Counted from the first letter of the stretch, positions 1 through 11,479 are shown. The stretch is DNA of 64,000 bases from Cafeteria roenbergensis (GCA_008330645.1 VLTN01000071.1:1-64000), one strand, 5' to 3'. A program made the numbers and translations. The notes: generated from the sequence alone by a model not told the origin.

Positions 1-3000
1 CGACCTCTCTGCCGAGGAGCGCAGGGTCCTCGGGTCGTCAACCCTGATGGCGATTCCCAAGGGCAACGGCAAAGATCAGGCCGGTGGCGCCATGGTATCG
101 GGCCTGGGCAAGCTGGTGGGCAAGGTGGTGAACACCATCCTGGGGAAGCACGGACTGCTGGACCAGCTGCGCTTCCAGTTCCTGGGCTGCCGAGACGGGT
201 CGTGCAGGCTGGTCCATGCTGTCCGTACCGCGTTCGAGGAGGGAGGAGCCAAAACGGTGGTTGTAGCATGGACATGGCCAACGCCTACAACTCCGTCTCC
301 AGGCGCGCGATGATCGAGGAGGTGCGGCGGTTGGACGAGAAGCTCGTGCCGGCGGTGCTGGCGCTGTACGGCTCGTCCAGCCCGCTCCCTCTTTGCCACG
401 GACGAGGGCGAGGTCTCTTGAGCTGAAGTCCAATAGGGGCGTGCGTCAAGGCACCCGGCAGCGGGCGCACTGTTTGCGATCGCAGTGCACCCCCTGGTGG
501 ACGAGGTGAGGCGCGCCTTCCCAGATGTGCTCATCTTGCAGATGGCCGACGACACGACGCTGGTGGGCCCGAGGAGGAGCGCCTTCAAGGGCAGCCCAGA
601 TGCTGGCCGAGCGGCTCAGCACGGTGGGGCTGCGGATGAACACCAGCAAGACCCAGGTGCTGTGCAAGCGAGGACAGCGCGAGGAAACGAAGGCCAGAAT
701 TCGGCGGGAGATGAAGCGGAGTAGGGACGAGCCAGGGTCCCCACCCTCGGTGCTGGAGGGGTGCCACCTCACCGAACGGAGCGTGGCGGTGCTGCAGTGT
801 CCTGTGGGGGAGGACCTCTCGCCGGAGGTGGCACTTGAGCACTCGATGAAGCGACTAGAGAAGGAGTTCGGGCCGGCGGCGGAACGCCTGCTCGCGGGCA
901 TCGAGGTCTGCGGGCTCAAGCGGGCGCACCACCTGCTGCTGTCAGTGGTGGGCCAGAAGTTCAGCTACCTGCACAGAGCAGCGGGTGCGGCGGCGGGCCA
1001 GGAGCTGGCGGTGTTCCATGCGGCGCTGCTGGCCAACCTGTCGGCAGTAGCGCACAAGACGGAGCTGGATGCGATCGGCCACGCGCTCTCGGACGAGATG
1101 TGCACGGTGACCGAGGACGACTTCCGTGAGGCCATGTCCAAGGCCATCGAGGCGCTTGTTCGGGGGCTGCCGGACGAGCACGCAAGGCGGGAGGCGTGGT
1201 GGGCGCTCCTGGGCCGGGAAGCCGACGGTGTGACTCGGCTCGCATCGGCAGCGTCCAACCCGGCCTTGAAGAAGGGAGGCTACGCTCAGATGAGGCTGGC
1301 AAAGATGCTGAGCAAGGGCTGCAAAGCCGGTGGCATGGGCCTGCCTGGCGTGGCGCAGTTCCGCTTCGAGGCGACAGCGGGCTTCATCGAGGCCGTTCGG
1401 GACATGCGGAAAGGGCGGTTCGAGATGGCGCCACCGCCGGAGGAGGCCCTCGACGGGGCCGACACTGGTGGAGGCGGAGGCGAAGCGGCGTCGGGCAGTG
1501 GTGCCGGAGCGGGACCAGCCAACGCCGGCGAGGCGGAAGCGGAGGATGAGTCAGGTGCGGCGGCTGCTGCAGCGGGCGGCACGCCGTGGGTGGACCACCC
1601 GGCGGTCGGAGAGAGCGAGTCCAAGGAGGACTGCGAGGAGGGGCCGGCGCACGGGCAGCAGCTTGCAGGTACGCTGGACGGCTGGCTCGTCAGCGGTACG
1701 GAGGGAGCGGCTGAACCGGAGCATCAGCCAACACCGACAAGCGGAGGCCAGACGGTCGGCGGAGGTGCGGCTGCCGCCAGCGCGGCGGGAGCGGCGACCG
1801 AGATGACGACGAGCGGCGGCGGCGCAGCGGCAGCTAGTGCGGCTGGCGCTCCAAGCGGCCAAGAGACATCTGATGCCGCACAGCCGAGAGCGGATGCGGC
1901 ACAGGTCTACTCGGTCAGGCGAACGCCGGCGATCGGGTTGGCCAGGGACGGACCCGACGCGGATGCGGACGGCAACGACCCCAACTGGAAGGGCATCTCG
2001 CTCAAGAAACTCGTGAGGAGCTCGCTGAAGCGCTCAGACCGCAGCGATGCGACCAAGGAGGTGGGCGACATCCTGCTGCGATGCGAGGAGGTCGCCAAGG
2101 GAGCCTACCGGGACTACGAGCGGGACAGCAAGGAGTACAAGGACGCCTGCACCGAGGCACGGTACTTCAGGCCGGACAAGGACTGCGTCGTGGGCAAGGA
2201 GGCCGACCTTCATGCCGCCAGGGTGAAGAAGCGCTACCAGCTGGCGCACGTGTGGAGGTCGGACATCGCGGGGGCTGTCGAGGGCCTGGAAGAGCTGCGC
2301 GCCGAGATCGAGGAGCTGGCGCTGGAGGCGATGATGGAGCTCAGATCTGACGACGAGTCGTCGGATGACATGGAGGCAGCGGCAAACCTGGTGGAGAAAT
2401 TCATCAGGGCCTGCAAGGGAGCCCGCTGCCTGGCCGCAGCGACAGGGTTCGAGGGCTTCTTGCCCGACACCCTGGGCGTGCTGTCGGATGACCTGAAGGC
2501 CAAGCTCCGCAAGTGCCTGTACGGCGACGGGGTGACGGCGCGGGCGAACGAGCAGACCGAGGCGCCCTGGCAGCGCAAGATGGTGCTGCATCACGACGAC
2601 ATGCTGCGCATCAAGCACGAGTGTGTCTTCCTGCGCCGTCTGGCCAAGGCGCGCAGGGCCTGCACAGCACGCTGCAGGGCCGAGGCGCTGGCAAAGGGCA
2701 CGCCGGAGAAGCGTGTCGCCAACATCGACGACCCGGCCATGCTGCGTGTCATGAGCGACCTGGTCGCGTTCCGAGAGGCGTGCGTGCCGGGAACGCACTA
2801 CTGGCTCCGCAACACGATGATGGGGCCCCGCGGGCTCACAGACGAGGAGTTCGCGGTGGTGGAACGCTACCGCATCGGAGCCTCCGAGGCCGACCACGTG
2901 GTGCCAGACGGCGTGTCGATCAACTGCGCGTGCGTGCAGGGGGACACCACGGCGAGAGGCACCGTCCACATCGGCGGGGTCTCCGGTGTGGCGCATCACC

Positions 3001-3776
3001 TGGCGCGCTGCCGCTGCGGCAAGGGCTCCACCATTCGGGCGCACAACGACGTCCGCGACGTCCTGCACGCGGCGGTGCGCTCGGCGGGACTACAGTCGGT
3101 GGTGGAGCCTTCCAGCTGGCAGGACGGGCAGACGCGCTTCGGGTCCCAGCCGGGGTCCAGCGAGGCCGCGCGCAAGCGACCGGACCTGCGGGTGCACGTC
3201 GACTTCGAGACCACCTGTCTCGTCGACGTGCAGATCACCTCGGCGGTGAGCAAGTCCTACGTGACGCAGGGCCTGCAGAACATGGACGCCTTTCTCGAGC
3301 GCCGTGAGAATGACAAGATGAGGGAGTACAAGAAGAGCTCAGCTACAAAGGACAACTTGAGCTCCATTGTGCCCTTCGTCATCACGACCACGGGACGCAT
3401 GGGACCGGCGGCCTTCGCCTTCCTCAAGAAGGTGGCGGACACGGCCTTTGGTGACCGGCCGAGGGAGCGTGCGCGCTGGGCCTTTCGCTGGCTGTCGAGG
3501 CTGAACGAGGTCATCGCCAAGGGACTGGCGACCCAGCTGATCGGGCAGACGCAGTACCTGCGACAGCAGGTGGAGCGTATGCGGTGAGCAGGGGCGGCTG
3601 ATTGGTGACTCGTGGCAGTGTGATGGGAGTGATCTGGGACTTGAGACTTGGGATTGTGGGTTTGGCGCGGTTTGTGACTCATCGGTGATGGAGTTGCTGG
3701 ATTGGTGATTGGTGAGTCTGTGAATCGAGTGTGTGGCATGGTTACGCGAGTTTTCGACCCCCCCCAACGATGTTCA
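1..3776 (+). mobile_element. Non-LTR retrotransposon (LINE) with restriction-like endonuclease, 5' end outside the window
   Basis: This is the 3' part of a LINE whose protein joins a reverse transcriptase to a C-terminal restriction-like endonuclease, as in the R2/NeSL/CRE group. RT motif A (MDMANAYNSVSR) lies near 270-305. The catalytic motif C appears as QMADDT near 538-556. Towards the C-terminus there is a Cys/His cluster (CAC...HHLARCRCG, about 2927-3020). It is followed by an endonuclease core, RPDL then LVDVQI, near 3178-3240, which fits the PD...D pattern of R2-type enzymes. The element ends in a non-coding tail (3588-3776) rich in GTGA and finishing with a C-run and cgatgttca. The RT part is broken: its pieces sit in different frames, with shifts near 265, 420-470 and 585. 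From 525 on the frame stays open for 1020 codons. A Gly/Ala-rich linker (about 1460-1860) separates the RT from the rest. Confidence 0.8.
525..3587 (+). pseudogene. LINE ORF remnant: end of RT, linker, zinc-knuckle and restriction-like endonuclease
   Basis: This is the intact downstream section of the LINE polyprotein, about 1020 codons. The first 20 or so codons are out of frame with RT motif C. The coding frame of the RT resumes at about MLAERLSTVGLRMNTSKTQ, a typical post-motif-C thumb region. Residues 300-450 are low-complexity Gly/Ala/Glu. The last 250 residues hold the CCHH knuckle and endonuclease core. After the core comes a conserved stretch with NDKMREYKKS, which may supply the Lys/Tyr seen after the core in R2 enzymes. 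Because the RT palm is split over several frames upstream, this copy is probably not autonomous. No ATG of the native protein is in the window. The C-terminal 98 codons are repeated almost unchanged in the next copy. Confidence 0.7.
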
Positions 3777-4319
3777 TCTTCTCGAGCGCCGTGAGAATGA
3801 CAAGATGAGGGAGTACAAGAAGAGCTCAGCTACAAAGGACAACTTGAGCTCCATTGTGCCCTTCGTCGTCACGACCACGGGACGCATGGGACCGGCGGCC
3901 TTCGCCTTCCTCAAGAAGGTGGCGGACACGGCCTTCGGCGACCGGCCGAGGGAGCGTGCGCGCTGGGCCTTCCGCTGGCTGTCGAGGCTGAACGAGGTCA
4001 TCGCCAAGGGACTGGCGACCCAGCTGATCGGGCAGACGCAGTACCTGCGACAGCAGGTGGAGCGTATGCGGTGAGCAGGGGCGACTGAGTGGCGACTCGT
4101 GGCAGTGCAGTGTGATGGCAGGGATCTGGCGCGGTTTGGACTTGAGACTTGGGATTGGTGTCGGGTCTGGCGAGGTTTGTGATTCATCTGAGTGATGCAG
4201 TGTGCTGGATCTGGTGATTGATTGTGAGTCTGTGACTCATTGGTGATCGAGTGCTGTGGTATGATGAGTCTGTGCGAGTTGGTATGACGCGAGTTTTCGA
4301 CCCCCCCCAACGATGTTCA
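3777..4319 (+). mobile_element. Second LINE copy, strongly 5'-truncated
   Basis: This copy starts directly after the gttca that ends the first copy. It repeats the last 98 codons of the element, stop at 4072-4074. Only about four bases differ from the first copy over 290 coding bases, and three of these are silent. Its 3' tail (4075-4319) differs much more from copy 1 by small insertions and substitutions. It nevertheless ends in the same gagttttcga, C-run and cgatgttca terminus. The arrangement is that expected when a 5'-truncated copy inserts at the target site just beyond an older copy. Confidence 0.75.
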
Positions 4320-4512
4320 CACGAGCATGGGCGGCTGATTGGCGACTCGAGGCAGTGTGATGGCAGGGATCTGGGACTTGAGACTTGGGATTGTGGGTTT
4401 GGCGCGGTTTGTGACTCATCGGTGATGGAGTTGCTGGATTGGTGATTGGTGAGTCTGTGACTCGATGTGTGGCATGGTTACGCGAGTTTTCGATCCCCCC
4501 CAACGATGTTCA
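4320..4512 (+). mobile_element. Third LINE copy, 3' tail only
   Basis: This fragment matches only the non-coding tail of the element, starting about ten bases past the stop codon. It is closer to the tail of copy 1 than to that of copy 2. It ends with the same C-run and cgatgttca, after which unrelated DNA begins at 4513. Confidence 0.75.
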
Positions 4513-5032
4513 TTCATTCAGTGCCCCTGTGGGTGCAGACTCCGAGCAAGGCACCGCCTCTTCCAGCCCGCTGGCGCCGGACACCTAGCAGGTGCCCATT
4601 TGGCCACTGCTGGATGCGTGATCACCATCCCTTACGATCACACGAATCAGCTCGAATCGGAGGCGTTACCGGACATCGCAAGCATGCCAGCTCTGTCGGG
4701 GCACTCCTGCTGCCCAGCGGGACTGCACCGTTTCGTAACGCGACGCATCGCTGTCCTGGAGCTACTTCAGCCTCTCAGGCTGTTAGCCGCGTGTCGCCAT
4801 GTGGTGAGGGATTGGCGTCGGTGCCACCGCTGAAGTCGCTCAGAGCCGCGGAGCAGAGCCAGGCTTTCGAGACAGGAGCAAGTACCGAAGGCGTTGACCC
4901 CGTCCTGCGACAGGGGAAAGACTCAGTGGTTGAGCGGGCAGCTCAGTACGACATGAACGAAATCCCTGGAGCTGGAAGACGCGCGGCTGCGAGCAAAGGG
5001 CTGGCTGTCCTGCGGCAGTGCAAGCAAGCATC
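4513..5032. other. Intergenic, 520 bases
   Basis: No convincing coding sequence, RNA gene or repeat is seen. It holds the 3' flank of the retrotransposon array and the 3' flank of the ankyrin cassette gene. Confidence 0.6.
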
Positions 5033-8000
5033 TCAGTTGCTCACGTAATCGGTGGCATCCACGCTGGCCCCACGCTCGAGGAGCATCCGCACGATGTCCA
5101 CGTGGCCGTCGCGAGAGGCCAACAGCAGCGCTGTGCTCCCGTCCTGTGGAGACACACAGCCTCGGCCAGGCGCGCAGTCGCCGCACACCGACCCTCCGCA
5201 CGCCCGGTCGCATTGCCATCGTCACCCTCCCGGTGGGCCACTTGACCCGGCCACGCCCCATGCGCTGAGGTCCGGGCCCGGCTGCCCCGTGCAGGGATGG
5301 CGACGACGGCGGCGCGACAAGGCACGCAGGCTGACTCACGCAATCGATGGCATCCACGCTGGCGCCACGCTCGAGGAGCATCCGCACGATGTCCACGTGG
5401 CCGTGGCGAGATGCCAACAGCAGCGCTGCCTTTCCGCACTGTGGAGACGCACAGCCCCAGCCAGGCGCGCAGTCGCCGCACACCGACCCTCCGCACACCC
5501 GGTCGCATTGCCATCGTCACCCTCCCGGCGGGCCACTTGACCCGGCCACGCCCCATGCGCTGAGGTCCGGGCCCGGCTGCCCCGTGCAGGGATGGCGACG
5601 ACGGCGGCGCGACGAGGCACGCGGGCTGGCTCACGCGATCGGTGGCATCCACGCTGGCCCCACGCTCGAGGAGCATCCGCACGATGTCCACGTGGCCGTC
5701 GCGAGATGCCAACAGGATGGCGGTTAGTCCACGCTGCAGACACACACAGCCCCAGCCAGGCGCGCAGTCGCCGCACACCGACCCTCCGCACACCCGGTCG
5801 CATTGCCATCGTCACCCTCCCGGTGGACCACTTGACCCGGTCATGCCCCATGCGCTGAGGTCTGGGCCCGGCTGCCCCGTGCAGGGATGGCGACGACGGC
5901 GGCGCGATGAGGCACGCAGGCTGGCTCACGCGATCGGTGGCATCTACGCTGGCACCACGCTCGAGGAGCATCCGCACGATGTCCACGTGGCCGCGCTCAG
6001 AGGCCCACAGCAGCGCTGTGCTCCCATCCTGCGGATACACACACAGCCCCAGCCAGGCGCGCAATCGCCGCACACCGACCCTCCGCACGCCCGGTCGCAT
6101 TGCCTTCGTCACCCTCCCGGCGGGCCACTTGACCCGGCCACGCCCCATGCGCTGAGGTCTGGGCCCGGCTGCCCCGTGCAGGGATGGCGACGACGGCGGC
6201 GCGACGAGGCACGCGGGCTGGCTCACGCGATCGGTGGCATCTACGCTGGCACCACGCTCGAGGAGCATCCGCACGATGTCCACGTGGCCGTCGCGAGATG
6301 CCAACAGCATGGCGGTTTGTCCACGCTGCAGACATACACAGCCCCAGCCAGGCGCGCAGTCGCCGCACACCGACCCTCCGCACGCCCGGTCGCATTGCCT
6401 TCGTCACCCTCCCGGCGGGCCACTTGACCCGGCCACGCCCCATGCGTTGAGGTCCGGGCCCGGCTGCCCCGTGCAGGGATGGCGACGACGGCGGCGCGAC
6501 GAGGCACGCAGGCTGGCTCACGCGATCCGTGACATCCACGCTGGCGATATGTTCGAGGAGCATCCGCACGATGTCCACGTCGCCATGCTCAGAGGCCCAC
6601 AGCAGCGCTGTGCTCCCATCCTGTGGAGACACACAGCCTCGACCAGGCGCGCAGTCGCCGCACACCGACCCTCCGCACACCCGGTCGCATTGCCATCGTC
6701 ACCCTCCCGGTGGACCACTTGGCCCAGCCACGCCCCATGCGCTGAGGTCCGGGCCCTGCTGCCCCGTGCAGGGATGGCGACGACGTCGGCGCGACGAGGC
6801 ACGCGGGCTGGCTCACGCGATCGGTGGCATCCACGCTGGCGATATGCTCGAGGAGCATCCGCACGATGTCCACGTGGCCGTGCTCAGAGGCCAACAACAG
6901 CGCCACATGTCCATGCTGCAGACTCACACAGCCCCAGCCAGGCGCGCAGTCGCCGCACACCGACCCTCCGCACACCCGGTCGCATTGCCATCGTCACCCT
7001 CCCGGTGGACCACTTAACCCGGCCATGCCCCATGCGTTGAGGTCTGGGCCCGGCTGCCCCGTGCAGGGATGGCGACGACGGCGGCGCAACGAGGCACGCA
7101 GGCTGGCTCACGCGATCGGTGGCCTTCACGCTGGCGAGATGGTTGAGCAGCATCCGCACGATGTCCACGTGGCCGCAGCGAGATGCGCCCTTCAGCGGAG
7201 TGCTTCCGCACTGTGGACACACACAACCCCAGCCAGGCGCGCAGTCGCCGCACACCGACTCTCCGCACACCCGGTCGCATTGCCATCGTCACCCTCCCGG
7301 TGGACCACTTGACCCGGTCATGCCCCATGCGCTGAGGTCTGGGCCCGGCTGCCCCGTGCAGGGATGGCGACGACGGCGGCGCGATGAGGCACGCAGGCTG
7401 GCTCACGCAATCGATGGCATCCAAGCTAGCACCATGCTCGAGGAGCATCCGCACGATGTCCACGTGGCCGCGCTCAGAGGCCCACAGCAGCGCTGTGCTC
7501 CCATCCTGCGGATACAAACACAGCCCCAGCCAGGCGCGCAGTCGCCGCACACCGACCCTCCGCACACCCGGTCGCATTGCCATCGTCACCCTCCCGGTGG
7601 ACCACTTGACCCGGCCACGCCCCATGCGCTGAGGTCTGGGCCCGGCTGCCCCGTGCAGGGATGGCAACGACGGCGGCGCGATGAGGCACGCGGGCTGGCT
7701 CACGCGATCGGTGGCATCTACGCTGGCACCACGCTCGAGGAGCATTCGCACGACAACCAAGTGGCTGAAGCGGCAGGCCCAAATCAGTGACGTCTTGTGA
7801 ACCTGACATCTCCAAGCAGGCGAGGACATTTCCAAGGTCAAAGTAGATCAAATCTCTGCACACACGCCCTCTGACTTGACCGACTGATGTGCTCAGCAGG
7901 TCAGCTTGGCACGCCACCTCCCAGCTGGTGCGGTCTGGGCACGGCTGCCCCGTGCAGGGATGGCGACGGCTGCGGCGCAACAAGGCACGCAGGCTGACTC

Positions 8001-10549
8001 ACGCAATCGATGGCATCCACGCTGGCACCACGCTCGAGGAGCATCCGAACGATGTCCGCGTGGCCGTGCTCAGAGGCCAACAACAGCGCTGTCTTTCCGT
8101 GCTGCAGACACACACAGCCTCGGCCAGGCGCGCAGTCGCCGCACACCGACCCTCCGCACACCCGGTCGCATTGCCTTCGTCACCCTCCCGGCGGGCCACT
8201 TGACCCGGCCACGCCCCATGCGCTGAGGTCCGGGCCCGGCTGCCCCGTGCAGGGATGGCGACGGCGGCGGCGCGATGAGGCACGCAGGCTGGCTCACGCG
8301 ATCGGTGGCATCCACGCTGGCACCACGCTCGAGGAGCATCCGCACGATGTCCACGTGGCCGTCAAGAGATGCCAACAGCAGCGCTGTGCTCCCATACTGC
8401 GGAGCACACATCCTCAGCCAGGCGCGCAGTCGCCGCACACCGACCCTCCGCACACCCAGTCGCATTGCCATCGTCACCCTCCCGGCGGGCCACTTGACCC
8501 GGCCACGCCCCATGCGCTGAGGTCCGGGCCCGGCTGCCCCGTGCAGGGATGGCGACGACGGCGGCGCGACGAGGCACGCGGGCTGGCTCACGTGACCGGC
8601 GGCATCCACGCTGGCACCACGCTCGAGGAGCATCCGCACGATGTCCACGTGGCCGTCGCGAGATGCCAACAGGATGGCGGTTAGTCCACGCTGCAGACAT
8701 ACACAGCCCCAGCCAGGCGCGCAATCGCCGCACACCGACCCTCCGCACACCCGGTCGCATTGCCATCGTCACCCTCCCGGTGGACCACTTGACCCGGCCA
8801 CGCCCCATGCGCTGAGGTCCGGGCCCGGCTGCCCCGTGCAGGGATGGCGACGACGGCGGCGCGACGAGGCACGCAGGCTGGCTTACGCGATCCGTGACAT
8901 CTACGCTGGCGCCACGCTCGAGGAGCATCCGCACGATGTCCACGTGGCCGTGGCGAGAGGCCCACAGCAGCGCTGTGCTCCCGTCCTGCGGATACACACA
9001 CAGCCCCAGCCAGGCGCGCAGTCGCCGCACACCGACCCTCCGCACACCCGGTCGCATTGCCATCGTCACCCTCCCGGTGGACCACTTGACCCGGCCACGC
9101 CCCATGCGTTGAGGTCTGGGCCCGGCTGCCCCGTGCAGGGATGGCGACGACGGCGGCGCGACGAGGCACGCAGGCTGGCTTACGCGATCCGTGACATCCA
9201 CGCTGGCGCCACGCTCGAGGAGCATCCGCACGATGTCCACGTGGCCGCGCTCAGAGGCCCACAGCAGCGCTGTGCTCCCATCCTGCGGATACACACACAG
9301 CCCCAGCCAGGCGCGCAGTCGCCGCACACCGACCCTCCGCACACCCGGTCGCATTGCCATCGTCACCCTCCCGGTGGACCACTTGACCCGGCCACGCCCC
9401 ATGCGCTGAGGTCCGGGCCCGGCTGCCCCGTGCAGGGATGGCGACGACGGCGGCGCGACGAGGCACGCGGGCTGGCTCACGTGATCGGCGGCATCCACGC
9501 TGGCACCACGCTCGAGGAGCATCCGCACGATGTCCACGTGGCCGTCGCGAGATGCCAACAGCATGGCGGTTAGTCCACGCTGCAGACATACACAGCCCCA
9601 GCCAGGCGCGCAGTCGCCGCACACCGACCCTCCGCACACCCGGTCGCATTGCCTTCGTCACCCTCCCGGCGGGCCACTTGACCCGGCCATGCCCCATGCG
9701 TTGAGGTCTGGGCCCGGCTGCCCCGTGCAGGGATGGCGACGACGGCGGCGCAACGAGGCACGCAGGCTGGCTCACGCGATCGGTGGCCTTCACGCTGGCG
9801 ATATGTTCGAGGAGCATCCGCACGATGTCCACGTGGCCGTGGCGAGATGCCAACAGCAGCGCTGTGCTCCCGTCCTGCGGATACACACACAGCCCCAGCC
9901 AGGCGCGCAGTCGCCGCACACCGACCCTCCGCACACCCGGTCGCATTGCCATCGTCACCCTCCCGGTGGGCCACTTGACCCGGCCACGCCCCATGCGTTG
10001 AGGTCTGGGCCCGGCTGCCCCGTGCAGGGATGGCGACGACGTCGGCGCGACGAGGCACGCGGGCTGGCTCACGTGATCGGCGGCATCTACGCTGGCACCA
10101 CGCTCGATGAGCATCCGCACGATGTCCACGTGGCCATGCTCAGTTGCGCGAAGCAGCGCTGTCTTTCCGTGCTGCGGGAACGCGCAACCCCAGCCAAGAG
10201 CGCATGTCTGCTCGTCGATCACGAAGTCCACAAGGGACGCGCAACAAGACTCCAATTGCCTGCCCTGCCTTGGCCGCTGTGGCGGGCTCCGTGCCGCAAG
10301 CATTTCTAGTTGGTCTTGCTCTCGGAAACCCATAAGTCGGCTCCAAGCGTCGCCGCAGCAGCTTCCTTGATCATTGCGCCTGGGCACGACATGAAGGTCG
10401 TCACGAGCCGCGCTCACGGCTGCTGGCCACACCTCATTCACCGGCGCTCCTGCGTCCAGCAGCCTGCTGACTTCGGCAGTGTTTCCGCTGTCGCTGGCAT
10501 CCGCCAGGGCGAGCAGCAACCTGCCCTCAGTCGCGGCAGCAGCGGCCAT
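5033..10549 (-). CDS. Ankyrin-repeat protein made of 18 single-repeat exons
   Basis: Exon 1 (10549-10433, 39 codons) starts at ATG 10549 and encodes an N-terminal half-repeat containing LLDAGAPVNE. A 261-base intron follows. Then come 18 exons of exactly 99 bases, each one 33-residue ankyrin repeat with the core GHVDIVRMLLERGASVDATD. Exons start (sense) at 10171, 9874, 9579, 9282, 8985, 8690, 8396, 8101, 7802, 7505, 7210, 6915, 6620, 6325, 6028, 5733, 5438 and 5143. All introns are phase 0 with donor GTGAGC (GTAAGC in two) and acceptor CAG. The last exon runs on into VSN and a stop at 5035-5033. The predicted protein has 636 residues and no signal peptide or membrane segment, so it is probably a cytosolic binding protein. 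The partner is unknown. Splicing is inferred from signals and phase only. Confidence 0.75.
5045..10171 (-). repeat. Tandem array of 18 exon-intron cassettes, period 294-299 bases
   Basis: Each unit holds a 99-base ankyrin exon and a 195-200 base intron. Spacings between successive exons, in plus order, are 295 (three times), 297, 295 (four times), 297, 299, 295, 294, 295, 297, 297, 295, 297. The 297s come from an extra CA pair near the acceptor. The introns look almost identical across the array, including the run cgcatggggcgtggccgggt in sense. Only the intron at 7803-8002 departs, with an unrelated 3' half. The pattern is that of recent unequal crossing-over or gene conversion acting on whole exon-intron units. 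Confidence 0.9.
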
Positions 10550-11479
10550 GCCCCGTTGCTGCGGGGTGATGAGTGGGGGCCTGACAAGGCAGAAGGCGTC
10601 AAAGTTTGGCGCTCGTGCCTGGAAAAGTGGGCCACACGGTTGCCGCGCATGACGGTGCCAGCAGCAATGCAGAGCTTCGGCAGCGGCGCGAGAAGTTCCT
10701 GATATGCGGGCATCGGCGGGCAGGTTGCGGCGACTTGGACCTTGCGGGACAAAGCCCGGCCAGCTGACAAGAGTGCAGGGGCGCGAGGTGTGGCCGAGAC
10801 GGTAAGGACCGAGGGCAACCTGCCCAGCTTGCCTGTTTTCGCCTCGCCAGCACGTGGCGAGCATTTGCTCCGCCACGGGATGAGTTCATTCTTGTCCGCA
10901 AACATAGACCACAAGCCTAAGAAGGCTGAATAGTGAGCTGAGCGAACAACACCACATCTAGTCCAAAGGGCCCCGCGTCCCATGACAAGGACAGGCAGCG
11001 ACGAGGCGGACCATGCGGACGAGGGCGGCCTCCTTGCTGCTGACCTGTGTGGGCGTTGAGAGGCCGCTCGATGGTGAAGGACTGGTATTGACCTTAATGG
11101 CTAAAGTTCGGCGCGGCGGGGACCACACGGGGTCGCCCGAGGGACGGGAGGGCGGGGTCAAACGATCGAATCGAGCGCACATGCGCCACTCGGGGCGCGT
11201 GCGTGCGGCGGGTACGGGTACGTGGGTCGGCCGGTAAGCCCCCACGTGGACTCAAACCGGTGTGCCCGCCCAGAGGGCGAGCTTGCGAGCCGGTCGGATG
11301 GCCCGCGCTTGCCGTGAGGCAGAGAGGGCCCGGGGTCGTCTCGGTGTCACAGGGCGGCGGCCACTCAACTCGAGGGGACAGCATCACAGGATTTTCATCA
11401 CAAACAATGACGCCAACCAAGGCAACTACTAACCGCATATTGCCCTCCCTTCCAGCATCGGCGTGCATGAATTGGCCCC
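10550..11479. other. Intergenic, about 930 bases
   Basis: This is upstream of the ankyrin cassette gene and probably holds its promoter. Several short open frames exist but none has family-like composition or plausible splice signals. No RNA gene was recognised. Confidence 0.5.

Noticed and set aside
5144-5339. Small nucleolar RNA hidden in the repeated intron
   Set aside because: The intron has no convincing paired C/D boxes and no H/ACA hinge or tail box. Its conservation is more simply explained by recent duplication.
5045-10171. Plus-strand and intron-spanning open frames across the ankyrin array
   Set aside because: They arise because the intron and exon sequences lack stops in several frames. 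The translations (for example repeated HTDPPHTRSH) have no ankyrin pattern and change frame with unit length. The minus-strand 99-base exons explain the array better.
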